Notes: generated by a model from the letters alone, not told the origin. Counted from the first letter of the stretch, positions 7,166-15,639 are shown. The stretch: 35,049 bases of DNA from Chloroflexota bacterium (GCA_029782215.1 JAKOVD010000029.1:1-35049), one strand, 5' to 3'. Numbers and translations: made by a program.

Positions 7166-7858
7166 CTACTGCAGCGACGCCCACAGCACTTCGTCGAACG
7201 GCGCCCGCCGGTTGGGACAGGGGTCACGGTGGCACACCTGGCAGGTCCGGAAGTCCTGTTCGGTGGCATACAGGATGCCGGACACCGTCTTGTTGGGCAC
7301 CATCAGGTAGGAGGGCGTCAGCTCCACGCCGATGCGCCCCTCCACATCCTCCAACAGGGCGAACAGCTCCCGCTGCTGCTCGATCGGCCAGACGAAGGCA
7401 TCGCCGGAGCCTGGATTCATGGTGGCCGTCTGCGGCAGGCGATACCGGCGCTGCAGCTCGTCGAACAGGTATTCGTAGGCGTTCGTGAGCAGGGCCTCCT
7501 TGATGGCATCGCGCCAGTAGTCCTTGAGGAGGTCGCCCTGGGCCGGCAGGACACGGTCGATCTCGCGGCCGCAGGTGACCACATAGGCGAACACGCGCTC
7601 GACCGCGTCGAGGTTCCGGCGCAGCAACCGGCTGGTGAAGGTGATGCCCTCCATCGTCACCGTGTCATCGCCCTTGTCGTCGATGAAGCTCACCCGGTAC
7701 ACGGCCTTGGGACGCGCACCCTCCTGGGCCGCCTCCGCCATCGCCGCGAACTCCCCGGCGTCCTCGCTGCCCAGACGGATGCGCAGCCTGGTCATCAGCG
7801 CCTGCACATCCAACTGGAAGGGGAAATCCATCAGGGTTTCAACAGTCGTGTCGTTCAT
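7166..7858 (-). CDS. Vitamin B12-dependent methionine synthase activation-domain protein
   Basis: The 230-residue product resembles the activation (AdoMet-binding) domain of MetH as a free-standing protein. The conserved stretch MNPGSGDAFVWPIEQQRELF at about residues 147-166 is followed by IGVELTPSYLMVPNKTVSG, which matches the MetH pattern. A C-terminal cysteine cluster, CQVCHRDPC (C206, C209, C214), could bind metal. Free-standing versions are thought to serve reactivation of corrinoid methyltransferases. No methyltransferase or corrinoid protein lies in the window, so its partner is unknown. The ATG at 7858 is preceded by AGGAAG; the frame extends upstream but through the promoter. The gene is divergent from alaX. 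Confidence 0.78.
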   Translation of the reverse strand: MNDTTVETLMDFPFQLDVQALMTRLRIRLGSEDAGEFAAMAEAAQEGARPKAVYRVSFIDDKGDDTVTMEGITFTSRLLRRNLDAVERVFAYVVTCGREIDRVLPAQGDLLKDYWRDAIKEALLTNAYEYLFDELQRRYRLPQTATMNPGSGDAFVWPIEQQRELFALLEDVEGRIGVELTPSYLMVPNKTVSGILYATEQDFRTCQVCHRDPCPNRRAPFDEVLWASLQ

Positions 7859-7913
7859 TTCTTCTTCCTGTCTGCGGCCGCGTGCGACGCCTGCATGGTA
7901 AGCCAACTCACTT

Positions 7914-7943
7914 ATCATAGTGCACAAGGCCGCGGCCGCCCAA
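7914..7943 (-). promoter_or_regulatory. Promoter for the MetH-activation-like gene
   Basis: On the minus strand TTGGGC (7943-7938), an 18-base spacer and TATGAT (7919-7914) place a start near 7907, about 50 bases before ATG 7858. Confidence 0.55.
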
Positions 7944-7997
7944 GTTCCCGGCCGGGCAGCCAGCGCCCGCACCGGTCACCCGCCGGCGTCACAACGC

Positions 7998-8028
7998 TTG
8001 GCGCGGCAAAAGCCAACTGTGCTATCAT
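7998..8028 (+). promoter_or_regulatory. Extended -10 promoter for alaX operon
   Basis: TATCAT (8023-8028) is directly preceded by TGC, an extended -10 arrangement. A poor TTGGCG (7998-8003) lies 19 bases upstream. The expected start is near 8035, leaving a leader of about 50 bases before ATG 8083. Confidence 0.5.
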
Positions 8029-8082
8029 GTGCCGTTCGCAGGTGCCTGCGGCCCATGTCGCGCGGCCTGATTCCGATTCTCC

Positions 8083-9312
8083 ATGATGTCTGCACTCCTT
8101 CCCACCCGCAAGCTCTACTGGGCCGATCCCTTCCGGACGCAGTTCACGGCCCGGGTTGTGGCCTGCGAGCCAGGCGACCGGCCCGCCGTCATCCTCAACC
8201 GGACGTTGTTCTACCCCCTGGGAGGCGGCCAGCCCCACGACACCGGACGGCTTGGCGGCGCTGCCGTCGTGGACGTCCAGGCGCGTGACGAACAGATCGT
8301 CCATTATGTAGAGCACCTGCCAGACATGGAGCGCGAAATCACGGGCGAGATCGATTGGCCCCGCCGGTGGGACCACATGCAGCAGCACAGCGGCCAGCAC
8401 CTTCTCTCGGCAAGCTTCCTGGCACGGCTGGAGCGCCCCACCATTGGCTTTCACCTGAGCGCCGAGACGGTGACCATCGATCTTCCCGGCCTGCCCCCCG
8501 ATCGTGCCCAGGTCGACGACGTTCTCGGCTGTGCCGCCGCCATCATTGCCGAGAATCGCCCGATCACCAGCTACCTCGTTCCCCAGGATGCCATCGCCTC
8601 CGTTCCCCTGCGCAAGGCCCCAACCGTCACGGGGCCGGTGCGGGTGGTCGAGATCCAGAACTTCGACTGGTCTGCCTGCGGCGGCACGCATGTCAGCTCC
8701 ACTGCGGCCATCGGCGCCATCACGATCACACGCCTGGAAAAGCGGGGAGACAGCACCCGCGTCTACTTCGTCTGCGGCGATCGCGCCGCCGCCGATCACC
8801 GCCGCCGCCTGCGGGTGACGCAGACCTTGACCGAGCAGCTCACGACCGGACTGGATGAGCTCCCCGCCGCCTTCGAGCGGATGCGGGAAGAGAACGACCG
8901 CTCCCAGAAGTCGCTGCGCCAGCTCGAAGCCCAGCTCACCGCCGCCGAGGCCGTGCGGCTGTGGAACGAAGCGTCCCCGATCGGCGAATACCGTCTGGTC
9001 TGTGACCTACTGCCCACCGGCGACCCTGCCGCCCTGCGCCGGCTCCATGCCTCTCTGCTGGCGCTTGAGGGCTGCATCGCCATCCTGGGCGCTCCGGGAA
9101 ATCCCTCACGGTGGGCTGCCGGCCGCTCTGCTGGCATCGACCTGGATCTCCGCCGCCTGGTGCCCATCGCCCGCGGCCTGCACGGCGTGCAGGGCGGGGG
9201 CAGCGCCGACCTGATCCAGGGCAGCATCGCCGATGCCGCTCACCTTCCTCTCCTTCTCGAAACCCTTCGCACCGCACTTGGCGAGTCCCTCGATGCACGA
9301 ACTGGCTCCTAG
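8083..9312 (+). CDS. alaX: Alanyl-tRNA editing protein AlaX (long form)
   Basis: The 409-residue protein corresponds to the editing and C-terminal domains of alanyl-tRNA synthetase without the aminoacylation domain. It would hydrolyse mischarged Ser- or Gly-tRNA(Ala). The zinc and editing site residues are HSGQH (H102, H106) and CGGTH (C199, H203). A Gly-rich YPLGGGQPHDTG (44-55) comes before them. A coiled-coil segment (about 250-290) leads to a DHHA1-like C-terminus ending in GVQGGGSADLIQG, characteristic of AlaX-L. ATG 8086 is an alternative start. The last 20 bp overlap the next gene in another frame. It heads a plus-strand run rich in translation genes. Confidence 0.9.
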   Translation: MMSALLPTRKLYWADPFRTQFTARVVACEPGDRPAVILNRTLFYPLGGGQPHDTGRLGGAAVVDVQARDEQIVHYVEHLPDMEREITGEIDWPRRWDHMQQHSGQHLLSASFLARLERPTIGFHLSAETVTIDLPGLPPDRAQVDDVLGCAAAIIAENRPITSYLVPQDAIASVPLRKAPTVTGPVRVVEIQNFDWSACGGTHVSSTAAIGAITITRLEKRGDSTRVYFVCGDRAAADHRRRLRVTQTLTEQLTTGLDELPAAFERMREENDRSQKSLRQLEAQLTAAEAVRLWNEASPIGEYRLVCDLLPTGDPAALRRLHASLLALEGCIAILGAPGNPSRWAAGRSAGIDLDLRRLVPIARGLHGVQGGGSADLIQGSIADAAHLPLLLETLRTALGESLDARTGS

Positions 9313-10162
9313 CGTTTACGCTGAGACTTCATTTCATCACAGCAACCCTGGCTTCATCGTCACGCCTGATGGCGTGATCTGCATTGACAGCCCCCTGATC
9401 CCGGCCGAGGCGCGCGCCTGGCGCAAGGTCATCGACGAGACAAGCGGCGGCCTGCCCATCCTGTATGTCGTCGTCACCGACCACCATCGCGGCCACTGCC
9501 TGGGCAGTCAATGGCTCAGCCACAACGTCATCGCCCAGGAACAGGCGTGGCGCCACATGCGCAACTACGGCGACAACTTCAAGCAGCGCGTACGCGACAG
9601 CTTCAAGCGCAAGCCTGAGATTCGCTCGCAGTTCGACGATCTTGAGATCGTCGTTCCGGCCATCACCTTCCAGGATCGTATGACCCTGGTGCGCGGAGAC
9701 AAGGTCATCCGCGTCATCCACGTTGGCGGCCATACGCCTGCCACCAGCATGGTCTGGCTGCCGGGCGACCGCGTGCTCTTCGCCGGGGACATCGTCTGGA
9801 TCGACCAGCATCCCTTTATGACCCAGGCCAACTCCCTGGAATGGCTGCGGGCGCTCGAGTTCGTCCGCCACCTGCAGCCGGCCTACATCATCCCCGGTCA
9901 CGGTCCCATCTGCGACATCTCGGCGCTCGACCGGCTCATCGACTACCTGGCCTTTCTGCGCCAGCGCGCCCTTGATCTCTACCTGGCAGGTCGCACCAAG
10001 CAGGAGACGGCCAGCCTGCTCATTCCTGAGCTCAAGCCCTGGTTCCCCATCCCACCTGAGCGTTCGCCCAAAATCGAATCCCAGATTCGCTCCGGCATCG
10101 GCCGCGTCTACGACGAGCACCGCCGGGCGCGTCCCACCGTCGAAACCGCCCGCGCTGCGTAA
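9293..10162 (+). CDS. MBL-fold metallo-hydrolase
   Basis: The 289-residue protein has a metallo-beta-lactamase fold. GGHTPATSM (H147), LFAGDIVW (D166) and IIPGHGP (H203) supply metal ligands in the right order. The usual HxHxDH motif reads DHHRGH at about residues 63-68, so the first His and the Asp are replaced. That may leave a single-metal site or define a subfamily. The substrate cannot be predicted; glyoxalase II-like, lactonase and cyclase-like roles are all possible. ATG 9293 overlaps the alaX stop by 20 bp, implying translational coupling. A longer reading from 9233 has no similarity in its extra part. A small inverted repeat separates it from the next gene. Confidence 0.82.
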   Translation: MHELAPSVYAETSFHHSNPGFIVTPDGVICIDSPLIPAEARAWRKVIDETSGGLPILYVVVTDHHRGHCLGSQWLSHNVIAQEQAWRHMRNYGDNFKQRVRDSFKRKPEIRSQFDDLEIVVPAITFQDRMTLVRGDKVIRVIHVGGHTPATSMVWLPGDRVLFAGDIVWIDQHPFMTQANSLEWLRALEFVRHLQPAYIIPGHGPICDISALDRLIDYLAFLRQRALDLYLAGRTKQETASLLIPELKPWFPIPPERSPKIESQIRSGIGRVYDEHRRARPTVETARAA

Positions 10163-10167
10163 GAGAC

Positions 10168-10230
10168 GTTGCAGGTTGAAGGTTCAACGTTACAGGTTGA
10201 ACCTTCGACTTTCAACCTTCAACCTTCAAC
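10168..10230. repeat. GGTTGAAGGTT intergenic inverted repeat
   Basis: The 17-bp arms at 10168-10184 and 10214-10230 are inverted with one mismatch, and the block is built from repeated GGTTGAA/TTCAACC units. It fills most of the gap between the MBL and phosphoribosyltransferase genes. It resembles the other imperfect intergenic palindromes in this window in style but not in sequence. Confidence 0.65.
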
Positions 10231-10240
10231 TCCTATTGCC

Positions 10241-10813
10241 ATGGTCAGCCCCGAACTCTTGACACCCTACCCCGTGATCCTTGCTGGCATCCCGCGCCAG
10301 CTTCACCGCGTCGAGATCGCTCCCGGCGTGGTCATTGCCATCCTCAACATCCTGGGTGACACCGAGCTCACGGAAGCCGTGGCCCAGGCGCTGGTCGACC
10401 GTCTTCCTGACGGCGCCGAGTTCCTGGCCGTGCCCGAGGCCAAGGCCATTCCGCTCTGCTATGCCATGTCGGTCAAGAGCCGTCTGCCCTACTGCGTGCT
10501 GCGCAAGAGCTACAAGGCCTACATGACCGGTTCGTTGAGCGAGCCGGTCGTCAGCATCACGACTGGCGAACCCCAGACCCTGTGGCTCGACGGCAAGGAC
10601 CTGCCGCGTGTGCGCGACCGCAACGTCGTCCTTGTCGACGATGTCATCTCGACCGGCGGCACCCTGCGCAGCGGCGCCGCGCTCCTGGAGCGGGCAGGAG
10701 CCAATGTGTTGGCGAGCTGCGCCATCATGACCGAGGGTGATCCGGGCGCCTGGAGCCACGTGATCGCCCTTGGCAATCTGCCGGTGTGGGTTGAGCCGCA
10801 GCCCAATTCCTGA
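10241..10813 (+). CDS. Purine phosphoribosyltransferase family protein (Apt-like)
   Basis: The 190-residue product is a type I phosphoribosyltransferase. The PRPP-binding loop VVLVDDVISTGGT lies near residues 128-140, with an upstream hood segment containing CVLRKSYKAYM. The family transfers phosphoribose from PRPP to a base such as adenine, hypoxanthine or xanthine. Overall shape and motif resemble adenine and xanthine phosphoribosyltransferases, but the base specificity cannot be read from the sequence. The ATG at 10241 follows the GGTTGAA repeat. No clear ribosome-binding site is visible. prfA begins 12 bp after the stop, so the gene is probably co-transcribed with the translation-termination pair. 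Confidence 0.82.
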   Translation: MVSPELLTPYPVILAGIPRQLHRVEIAPGVVIAILNILGDTELTEAVAQALVDRLPDGAEFLAVPEAKAIPLCYAMSVKSRLPYCVLRKSYKAYMTGSLSEPVVSITTGEPQTLWLDGKDLPRVRDRNVVLVDDVISTGGTLRSGAALLERAGANVLASCAIMTEGDPGAWSHVIALGNLPVWVEPQPNS

Positions 10814-10825
10814 ACTCAGCCTTCC

Positions 10826-11905
10826 ATGTACGACAAACTCGACCAGATCGAAGCCCGCTACGGCGAGCTCGAAGCCCAGATGGCGGACCCGGCCATCGCC
10901 GCCGACTACCAGGCGGCGGCCCGCCTGGCGCGCGAACAGAATGAGCTGCGCGACGTGGTGGAAACGTATCGTGCGCTGAAGCGCGTCCAGCGCGAGCTGG
11001 CCGACGCCCAGCAGATCATCGCCGAGGAAACGGACCCCGATCTGCGTGAGCTGGCCGCGGCGGAAGTCGAAGGCCTCAGCGCCGAGGCGGAGCAGCTCGA
11101 AGTCCAACTGCGGCAGCTTCTGCTGCCGACCGATTCCCGCGACCGCAAGGATGTCATCGTCGAAATCCGGGCCGGCGCCGGCGGCGACGAGGCCGGGCTG
11201 TTTGCCGCCAATCTCTTCCGCATGATCACGCGCTACGCCGAAAAGCGCAACTGGAAGATGGCCGTTCTCTCCAGCAACGAGAGCGGCATCGGTGGCTTCA
11301 AGGAAGTGATCTTCGAGGTGCGCGGCGATGGCGCCTACAGCCGCCTGAAGTACGAGTCCGGTGTGCACCGCGTCCAGCGGGTGCCGGAAACGGAGTCCCA
11401 GGGCCGCATCCACACCTCCACCGCCACCGTCGCCGTTCTGCCCGAAGCCGACGAGGTGGAGATCGAGGTTCGCGCCGAAGACCTGCGCATCGACATCTTC
11501 CGCTCCGGTGGCCCCGGCGGCCAGAGCGTCAATACCACCGACAGCGCCGTCCGCATCACCCACCTGCCTACGGGCCTGGTGGTACAGTGCCAGGACGAAA
11601 AGAGCCAGCTTCAGAACAAGCAGCGAGCTATGGCCATCCTGCGCGCCCGGCTCCTCGATGCCGAGATGCAGCGCCAGCACGACGAGCTGAGCGCCGAACG
11701 GCGCTCGCAGGTGGGCAGCGGCGAGCGCAGCGAGAAGATTCGCACCTACAACTACCCGCAGAACCGCGTCACCGATCACCGCATCGGCCTGAGCGTCTAC
11801 AACCTTCCGGCCGTGCTCGACGGCGAGCTGGACGCCTTCATCGACGAGCTGGCGGCGGCCGACCAGGCTGCCAGGCTGCAGGCGGCTGCCGTCGAAGCGG
11901 CGTGA
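10826..11905 (+). CDS. prfA: Peptide chain release factor 1
   Basis: RF1 recognises UAA and UAG stop codons and triggers peptide release on the ribosome. The 359-residue protein has an N-terminal helical domain, the codon-recognition tripeptide PET at residues 187-189 (the PxT class typical of RF1, in place of the SPF of RF2), [18 protein letters not shown], and the catalytic GGQ at 231-233 within [17 protein letters not shown]. The length is standard. Its stop overlaps the GTG start of prmC, whose product methylates the GGQ glutamine. This is the classic prfA-prmC pairing. Confidence 0.97.
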   Translation: MYDKLDQIEARYGELEAQMADPAIAADYQAAARLAREQNELRDVVETYRALKRVQRELADAQQIIAEETDPDLRELAAAEVEGLSAEAEQLEVQLRQLLLPTDSRDRKDVIVEIRAGAGGDEAGLFAANLFRMITRYAEKRNWKMAVLSSNESGIGGFKEVIFEVRGDGAYSRLKYESGVHRVQRVPETESQGRIHTSTATVAVLPEADEVEIEVRAEDLRIDIFRSGGPGGQSVNTTDSAVRITHLPTGLVVQCQDEKSQLQNKQRAMAILRARLLDAEMQRQHDELSAERRSQVGSGERSEKIRTYNYPQNRVTDHRIGLSVYNLPAVLDGELDAFIDELAAADQAARLQAAAVEAA

Positions 11906-12768
11906 GCGCCTCGGCCCTCGGCGACAGCCTGCAGGCGGCCGCCGCTGTGCTCCAGGCCGCGGGCGTCGATTCACCTCGTCTCGACGCCGAGCTGCTGCTG
12001 GCCTACTGTCTGGGCGTCCCGCGCGACTACGTGCTGGCCCATCGCCCTGATCCCCTGGCCGAGCCCCAGCAGGAGCGGTACCGGGCGCTGGTGGCAAGAC
12101 GGGCAGCCCGCGAGCCCCTGGCCTACATCACAGGCGAACGCTGGTTCTACGGGCTGCGCCTGGAAGTGACCCCGGCCGTGCTCATTCCGCGGCCTGAGAC
12201 CGAGATGGTCGTCGAAGCGGCCCTGGCGTGGCTGCGCGCCCGCCCCTCCCGGCCCAGGCGCCTCGCCGACATTGGCGTCGGGAGCGGGGCCATCGCCGTG
12301 GCCGTGGCCGTGCGGACGGCCGGCGCCGCGCTCACCATCTACGCCACTGATGCCAGCCCCGAGGCCCTGGCGGTTGCCCGCCGCAATGCCGGCCGCCACC
12401 AGGTAGCCGGCCGCATCACCTTCCTGCAGGGCGACCTGCTGGCCCCTCTGCCGGAGCCCGTTGACCTCATCCTGGCCAACCTCCCCTACGTGGCAGAGAC
12501 GGACCGCCCCGCCCTGATGCCGGAAGTGCGCGACTTCGAGCCGGCGGCGGCGCTGTTCGCCGGGCCAGACGGCATGGACGCCATCGAGCGCCTTCTGGCG
12601 CAGGCGCCCGCCCATCTTGTCCCCGGCGCCGCCCTTTTCCTGGAAATCGGCTGGAACCAGGGGCAGGCGGCGCTGGCCGCCGCCCACCGCAGCTTCCCTG
12701 CAGCGACCATCGCCGTCCTCCCTGACCTGGCCGGCAACGACCGTCTCCTCACCGTACAGCTCCCCTGA
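11902..12768 (+). CDS. prmC: Release factor glutamine N5-methyltransferase
   Basis: PrmC (HemK) methylates the glutamine of the GGQ motif in release factors using S-adenosylmethionine. The 288-residue protein has an N-terminal helical domain, LIPRPETE at about 94-101, the SAM-binding loop [12 protein letters not shown] at 123-134, and a catalytic motif reading NLPY (193-196) in place of the common NPPY. The GTG start at 11902 shares bases with the prfA stop (GTGA), and the frame upstream is antisense-like and unrelated. The linkage to prfA fixes the assignment. Confidence 0.93.
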   Translation: MSASALGDSLQAAAAVLQAAGVDSPRLDAELLLAYCLGVPRDYVLAHRPDPLAEPQQERYRALVARRAAREPLAYITGERWFYGLRLEVTPAVLIPRPETEMVVEAALAWLRARPSRPRRLADIGVGSGAIAVAVAVRTAGAALTIYATDASPEALAVARRNAGRHQVAGRITFLQGDLLAPLPEPVDLILANLPYVAETDRPALMPEVRDFEPAAALFAGPDGMDAIERLLAQAPAHLVPGAALFLEIGWNQGQAALAAAHRSFPAATIAVLPDLAGNDRLLTVQLP

Positions 12769-12776
12769 TGCACCGT

Positions 12777-12855
12777 GGGCGAGGAGACCTCGCCCCTACA
12801 CACCCGCCGCCGGTCCCAACCCGGGCGGCCACGGGGGACCGCCCCTACGGGCGCC
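12777..12855. repeat. GGGCGAGG/CCTCGCCC hairpins, GCCCCTAC repeat units
   Basis: GGGCGAGG (12777-12784) and CCTCGCCC (12788-12795) form a perfect hairpin with a 3-base loop. A related unit with GGACCGCCCCTACG follows at about 12836-12849. The hairpin may terminate the alaX-prmC transcript, although no T-tract follows. The GCCCCTAC core also appears near position 316. Confidence 0.55.
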
Positions 12856-12925
12856 TTACCCCTCTGCCCCCTCCCTCACGGTCGGGGCTCAGACAAGACG
12901 CCGCTACCTGCCACCCACCACCTCT

Positions 12926-13726
12926 ATGTCCATCCGCCTGATTGCCTGCGACCTTGACGGCACGATTGCCAACCATGAAGGTTACATCAGTGACGAGTCC
13001 GTCGCGGCCCTGGCGCGCGCGCGCAGCCAGGGCATCCTCGTCGTCGTCGCCACGGGCCGCCTGCCCTTCGCCATTCCCCACTTCCTGGACCGCATCGGCG
13101 TCACGGACGAGCCGATGATCACCGGCCAGGGCGCCTTGATCGCCTTCCGCGACGGCCGCGTGCTCAGGCGGCTGACCCTCGACCCACAGGTGGCGCTGCA
13201 GGCGACCACCGTTGCCCTGGCGATGGGCGCCAGCATGGCCTACTTCACGGAGCGGGAGATCCTGGTGGACAGCTTCGTCCATCCCCGCGCCCACTACGAA
13301 TCCTGGTTCGGCAATCACCTCGTCTACGACCCTCTGGCCACCGGCAAGCTCGACGGCCACCTGATCAAGTTCATCGCCGTGCACCCTGACCCCGACGTCG
13401 TCCCCCACCTGGCGGCGGCGCTGAGCGCGGCGCTGGACGGCGCCGCCGACGTCACCCAGTCCTGGGTCTACTTTGTCGAGGGCACCACGCCCGGCGCCGA
13501 CAAGGGCGCAGCCCTGGCCTGGCTGTGCGAGCAGCTTGGCATCGACCGGTCAGAGGTCCTGGCGATCGGCGATGCCGGCAATGACGTCACCATGCTGCGG
13601 TGGGCGGGCTGCAGCGCCGCCCCGGCTGACGGTCACGCCAGCGCTCGCGACGCCGCCGGCTGGGTGGCGCCGCCCCTCGCCGAACACCCGGTGGCGGCGG
13701 CGCTGGCGCACTACCTGGGCTGGTAG
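12926..13726 (+). CDS. Cof-type HAD-superfamily phosphatase
   Basis: The 266-residue product is a haloacid dehalogenase-type hydrolase of the Cof (IIB cap) subfamily. The nucleophile motif DLDGT is at residues 9-13. A threonine lies in VVATGR, a lysine in HLIKF, and the acidic magnesium motif is GDAGNDVTML near residue 215. Such enzymes dephosphorylate sugar phosphates, phospholipid precursors or cofactors; the substrate is not predictable here. ATG 12926 gives the standard motif position. The frame extends further upstream but only through the repeat-rich spacer. The 3' end overlaps the convergent GH5-like gene by 16 bp. Confidence 0.88.
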   Translation: MSIRLIACDLDGTIANHEGYISDESVAALARARSQGILVVVATGRLPFAIPHFLDRIGVTDEPMITGQGALIAFRDGRVLRRLTLDPQVALQATTVALAMGASMAYFTEREILVDSFVHPRAHYESWFGNHLVYDPLATGKLDGHLIKFIAVHPDPDVVPHLAAALSAALDGAADVTQSWVYFVEGTTPGADKGAALAWLCEQLGIDRSEVLAIGDAGNDVTMLRWAGCSAAPADGHASARDAAGWVAPPLAEHPVAAALAHYLGW

Positions 13727-14964
13727 GCCCCGTCCCGGTAGGCCTGGTAGAGGCGCCTGGCCTGCGTCTGCGGCGCCGCGTAATAGTCGTCGGGGGAGAT
13801 GTCGAGCGTAACGGCGCGCTGCGCCGGCCGCATGACCGGCTGCGCGGCCGCAAAGCGGCGCAGAACCTCGGCGTGGGGCTTGAGCGAGCCGTCGGGCCGC
13901 ACCAGGCCGAAGAAGCGCTCGTGCCGCGCCTCGTCACAGGGTGGGCGGTCCCACAGCTCAGGCGCGTAGTCGGCAAAACACCACAGCAGGGCGCCCGGAC
14001 TGCCCGCCTCCACGAGCCGGGGCAGGACAGCCTCCAGGTAGCCCGCCAGCGCCTCTTCGGCCGCCATGAACTGCCGCCGGTCCTCGCCGTAGGCCCTCCA
14101 GGCCCACACCGAGGAAGGCTCGCCTGGCGCGGCCGTGCAGCCGCCAAACTCCTCGGCGAGGGTGGGCTTGCCGCAGAGCGCCGTGGTCAGCGCGCACAGG
14201 AACGGGACGAAGTCGGGGTCAAGGGGGCCGGTGGCCCAACCCTCGGCGTACATCGGATACCCGTGCATCACGGCCCAGTCCACCTCGGCGAACACATCGT
14301 GCACGCGGAGGCCGTTGTCTTCGATCAGGCTGGCGGTGTGCAGGCCGCACGTCACGGGATGCACGGGGTCCAGGCTGCGCACAAGCTGCGCCATCCGCCG
14401 GACCCAGGCGCGTCCCGCCCGCGCATCAGGAGGCCAGGCGAAGAGGTCGGGTTCGTTCCCCAGGTTCCACACGCCGACCGCTGGATGGTCCCTGAACTCT
14501 GTCACCACCGTGCGCAGCAGCAGTTCCTCAGCCGCCAGGGCCGTCCCATCGACGTAAGGGTTGGCATAGCCGCAGTCGACCACCCGGCCCCCGCTGACGA
14601 GCTGCCGCACCCGCTGGGGCAGCGGCTCACCGCGCCGCAGCAGCCAACCCGGCGCCCAGTTGGGTCCGCTCATGTGCCCGGTGAACAAGGTGACGTCGAG
14701 CTGGAGGCCGCAGTCCGCGGCGGCGTCGCACACCTGCTCCAGGTGGCCCAGGGCCCCACCGCTGACCCTGTCCGGCGCCGGCTGCCAGTCATCCCAGAGC
14801 AGAAACACACGGACCATGGACAAGCCCAAGCCGCCGATCAGGGCGAACTCATCACGCACTTCCGCCGGATCGAAGTCCGACCACCAGGACATGGCCTTGC
14901 GTCGCGGCCAGTAGTTCACCCCCAGGACGAAAGGCTGTCCTGCAGCTCCAAGAGGGTCTGGCAT
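13711..14964 (-). CDS. GH5-like glycoside hydrolase (cellulase/mannanase fold)
   Basis: The 417-residue protein fits a clan GH-A (beta/alpha)8 barrel. It begins GVNYWPRR, has the acid/base glutamate in NLGNEPDL (about E171) and a probable nucleophile in TLAEEFGG (about E272). Aromatic-rich loops such as WAPGWLLR suit carbohydrate binding. There is no signal peptide, so it would act in the cytoplasm or leave by another route, on short oligosaccharides for example. Substrate specificity is unknown. ATG 14964 is preceded by GGGGGAG. It follows the thioesterase gene by 33 bp on the same strand and is probably in its operon, while its 3' end overlaps the HAD gene. Confidence 0.8.
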   Translation of the reverse strand: MPDPLGAAGQPFVLGVNYWPRRKAMSWWSDFDPAEVRDEFALIGGLGLSMVRVFLLWDDWQPAPDRVSGGALGHLEQVCDAAADCGLQLDVTLFTGHMSGPNWAPGWLLRRGEPLPQRVRQLVSGGRVVDCGYANPYVDGTALAAEELLLRTVVTEFRDHPAVGVWNLGNEPDLFAWPPDARAGRAWVRRMAQLVRSLDPVHPVTCGLHTASLIEDNGLRVHDVFAEVDWAVMHGYPMYAEGWATGPLDPDFVPFLCALTTALCGKPTLAEEFGGCTAAPGEPSSVWAWRAYGEDRRQFMAAEEALAGYLEAVLPRLVEAGSPGALLWCFADYAPELWDRPPCDEARHERFFGLVRPDGSLKPHAEVLRRFAAAQPVMRPAQRAVTLDISPDDYYAAPQTQARRLYQAYRDGAYQPR

Positions 14965-14997
14965 AGGCGGTCTCCCCCGGCCTGGCCGGGTCTGAGT

Positions 14998-15417
14998 CTA
15001 CCCGGAAATCACGGCAACGGTCAGGCGGCTGACGCACACCGGCTTGCCCGCCTCGTCGGTGATGCTGATCTCCCAGACGTGTATCCGCCGCCCCAACCGC
15101 AGCGGTCGCGCCACCCCCCGCACCAGCCCGGAGCGCACGGAGCGGAGATGGCTGGCGTTGATCTCCAGGCCGACGGCATGCTCGCGGGGAAAGTCGATGC
15201 AGCAGGTGGAGGCGACGCTGCCCAGGGTCTCGGCCAGCAGGAGTGAGGCGCCGCCGTGCAGCATTCCCAGGGGCTGCTGGGTGCGGAAGTCCACAGGCAT
15301 GGTGGCGGCAAGGTAGTCCTCGCCGACCTCGACGAACTCAATGCCCAGGTGCGCGGCGGCCGTGCCCTCGCCGAGCCTGTTCAGAGCATCCAGGGTGGGG
15401 GGTGTTTTCCAGATCAT
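14998..15417 (-). CDS. Hotdog-fold acyl-CoA thioesterase (PaaI / EntH-YdiI type)
   Basis: The 139-residue protein is a single hotdog domain. MLHGGASLLLAETLGS at residues 52-67 contains the HGG loop and the glutamate (E63) that serves as catalytic base in the EntH/YdiI/MenI branch. These enzymes hydrolyse aryl- or acyl-CoA esters, including dihydroxynaphthoyl-CoA in menaquinone synthesis. No menaquinone genes are nearby, so I leave the substrate open. The predicted promoter puts the transcription start at the start codon, suggesting a leaderless message. It is divergent from the hox operon and probably co-transcribed with the GH5-like gene. Confidence 0.85.
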   Translation of the reverse strand: MIWKTPPTLDALNRLGEGTAAAHLGIEFVEVGEDYLAATMPVDFRTQQPLGMLHGGASLLLAETLGSVASTCCIDFPREHAVGLEINASHLRSVRSGLVRGVARPLRLGRRIHVWEISITDEAGKPVCVSRLTVAVISG

Positions 15418-15423
15418 GCCGCC

Positions 15424-15452
15424 ATCTTAGCGGCACAATCCCGTAGGATCAA
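15424..15452 (-). promoter_or_regulatory. Promoter giving a probable leaderless thioesterase mRNA
   Basis: On the minus strand TTGATC (15452-15447), exactly 17 bases and TAAGAT (15429-15424) form a good promoter. Counting seven bases on puts +1 at 15417, the A of the ATG. No ribosome-binding site is possible if that start is used. Confidence 0.6.
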
Positions 15453-15462
15453 GTGGGTCGAA

Positions 15463-15523
15463 CCTCCGGGAGACGGCTGCATGTGTCAGCAGATGGCGGG
15501 GTCTTCGCGCCGCCTCCCGGAGG
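15463..15523. repeat. Inverted repeat between the thioesterase and hox promoters
   Basis: CCTCCGGGAG (15463-15472) and CTCCCGGAGG (15514-15523) are perfect inverted arms. They extend by CGGC/GCCG after one mismatch, with a 31-base loop. A further CTCCCG follows. It could be a small repeat element or a structured regulatory site in the divergent intergenic region. Confidence 0.5.
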
Positions 15524-15594
15524 TCTCCCGCATGCGCCTGCGGGATCAATTTGGGTGCAATATGACGAATATCATGTCTGCGGAACGGCGGGTG

Positions 15595-15623
15595 TGCTAT
15601 GCTTGCTGTGAAAATTTTTGCAT
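15595..15623 (+). promoter_or_regulatory. Extended -10 promoter and weak Rex-like palindrome of hox
   Basis: TGC-TATGCT (15595-15603) is an extended -10 element with no good -35. The predicted start is near 15610. Overlapping it, 15606-15623 reads CTGTGAAAATTTTTGCAT, which resembles the Rex consensus TTGTG-N8-CACAA mainly in its left half. NADH-responsive repression would suit an NAD-linked hydrogenase, but the right half-site is poor. Confidence 0.35.
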
Positions 15624-15639
15624 CCCACGAACAAACGAC

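Noticed and set aside
7859..8082. Cobalamin riboswitch upstream of the MetH-activation-like gene
   Set aside because: No B12-box or extended conserved structure is visible; the leader is only about 50 bases.
10226..12097. Minus-strand open frame opposite prfA
   Set aside because: No family similarity, and prfA on the plus strand is unambiguous.
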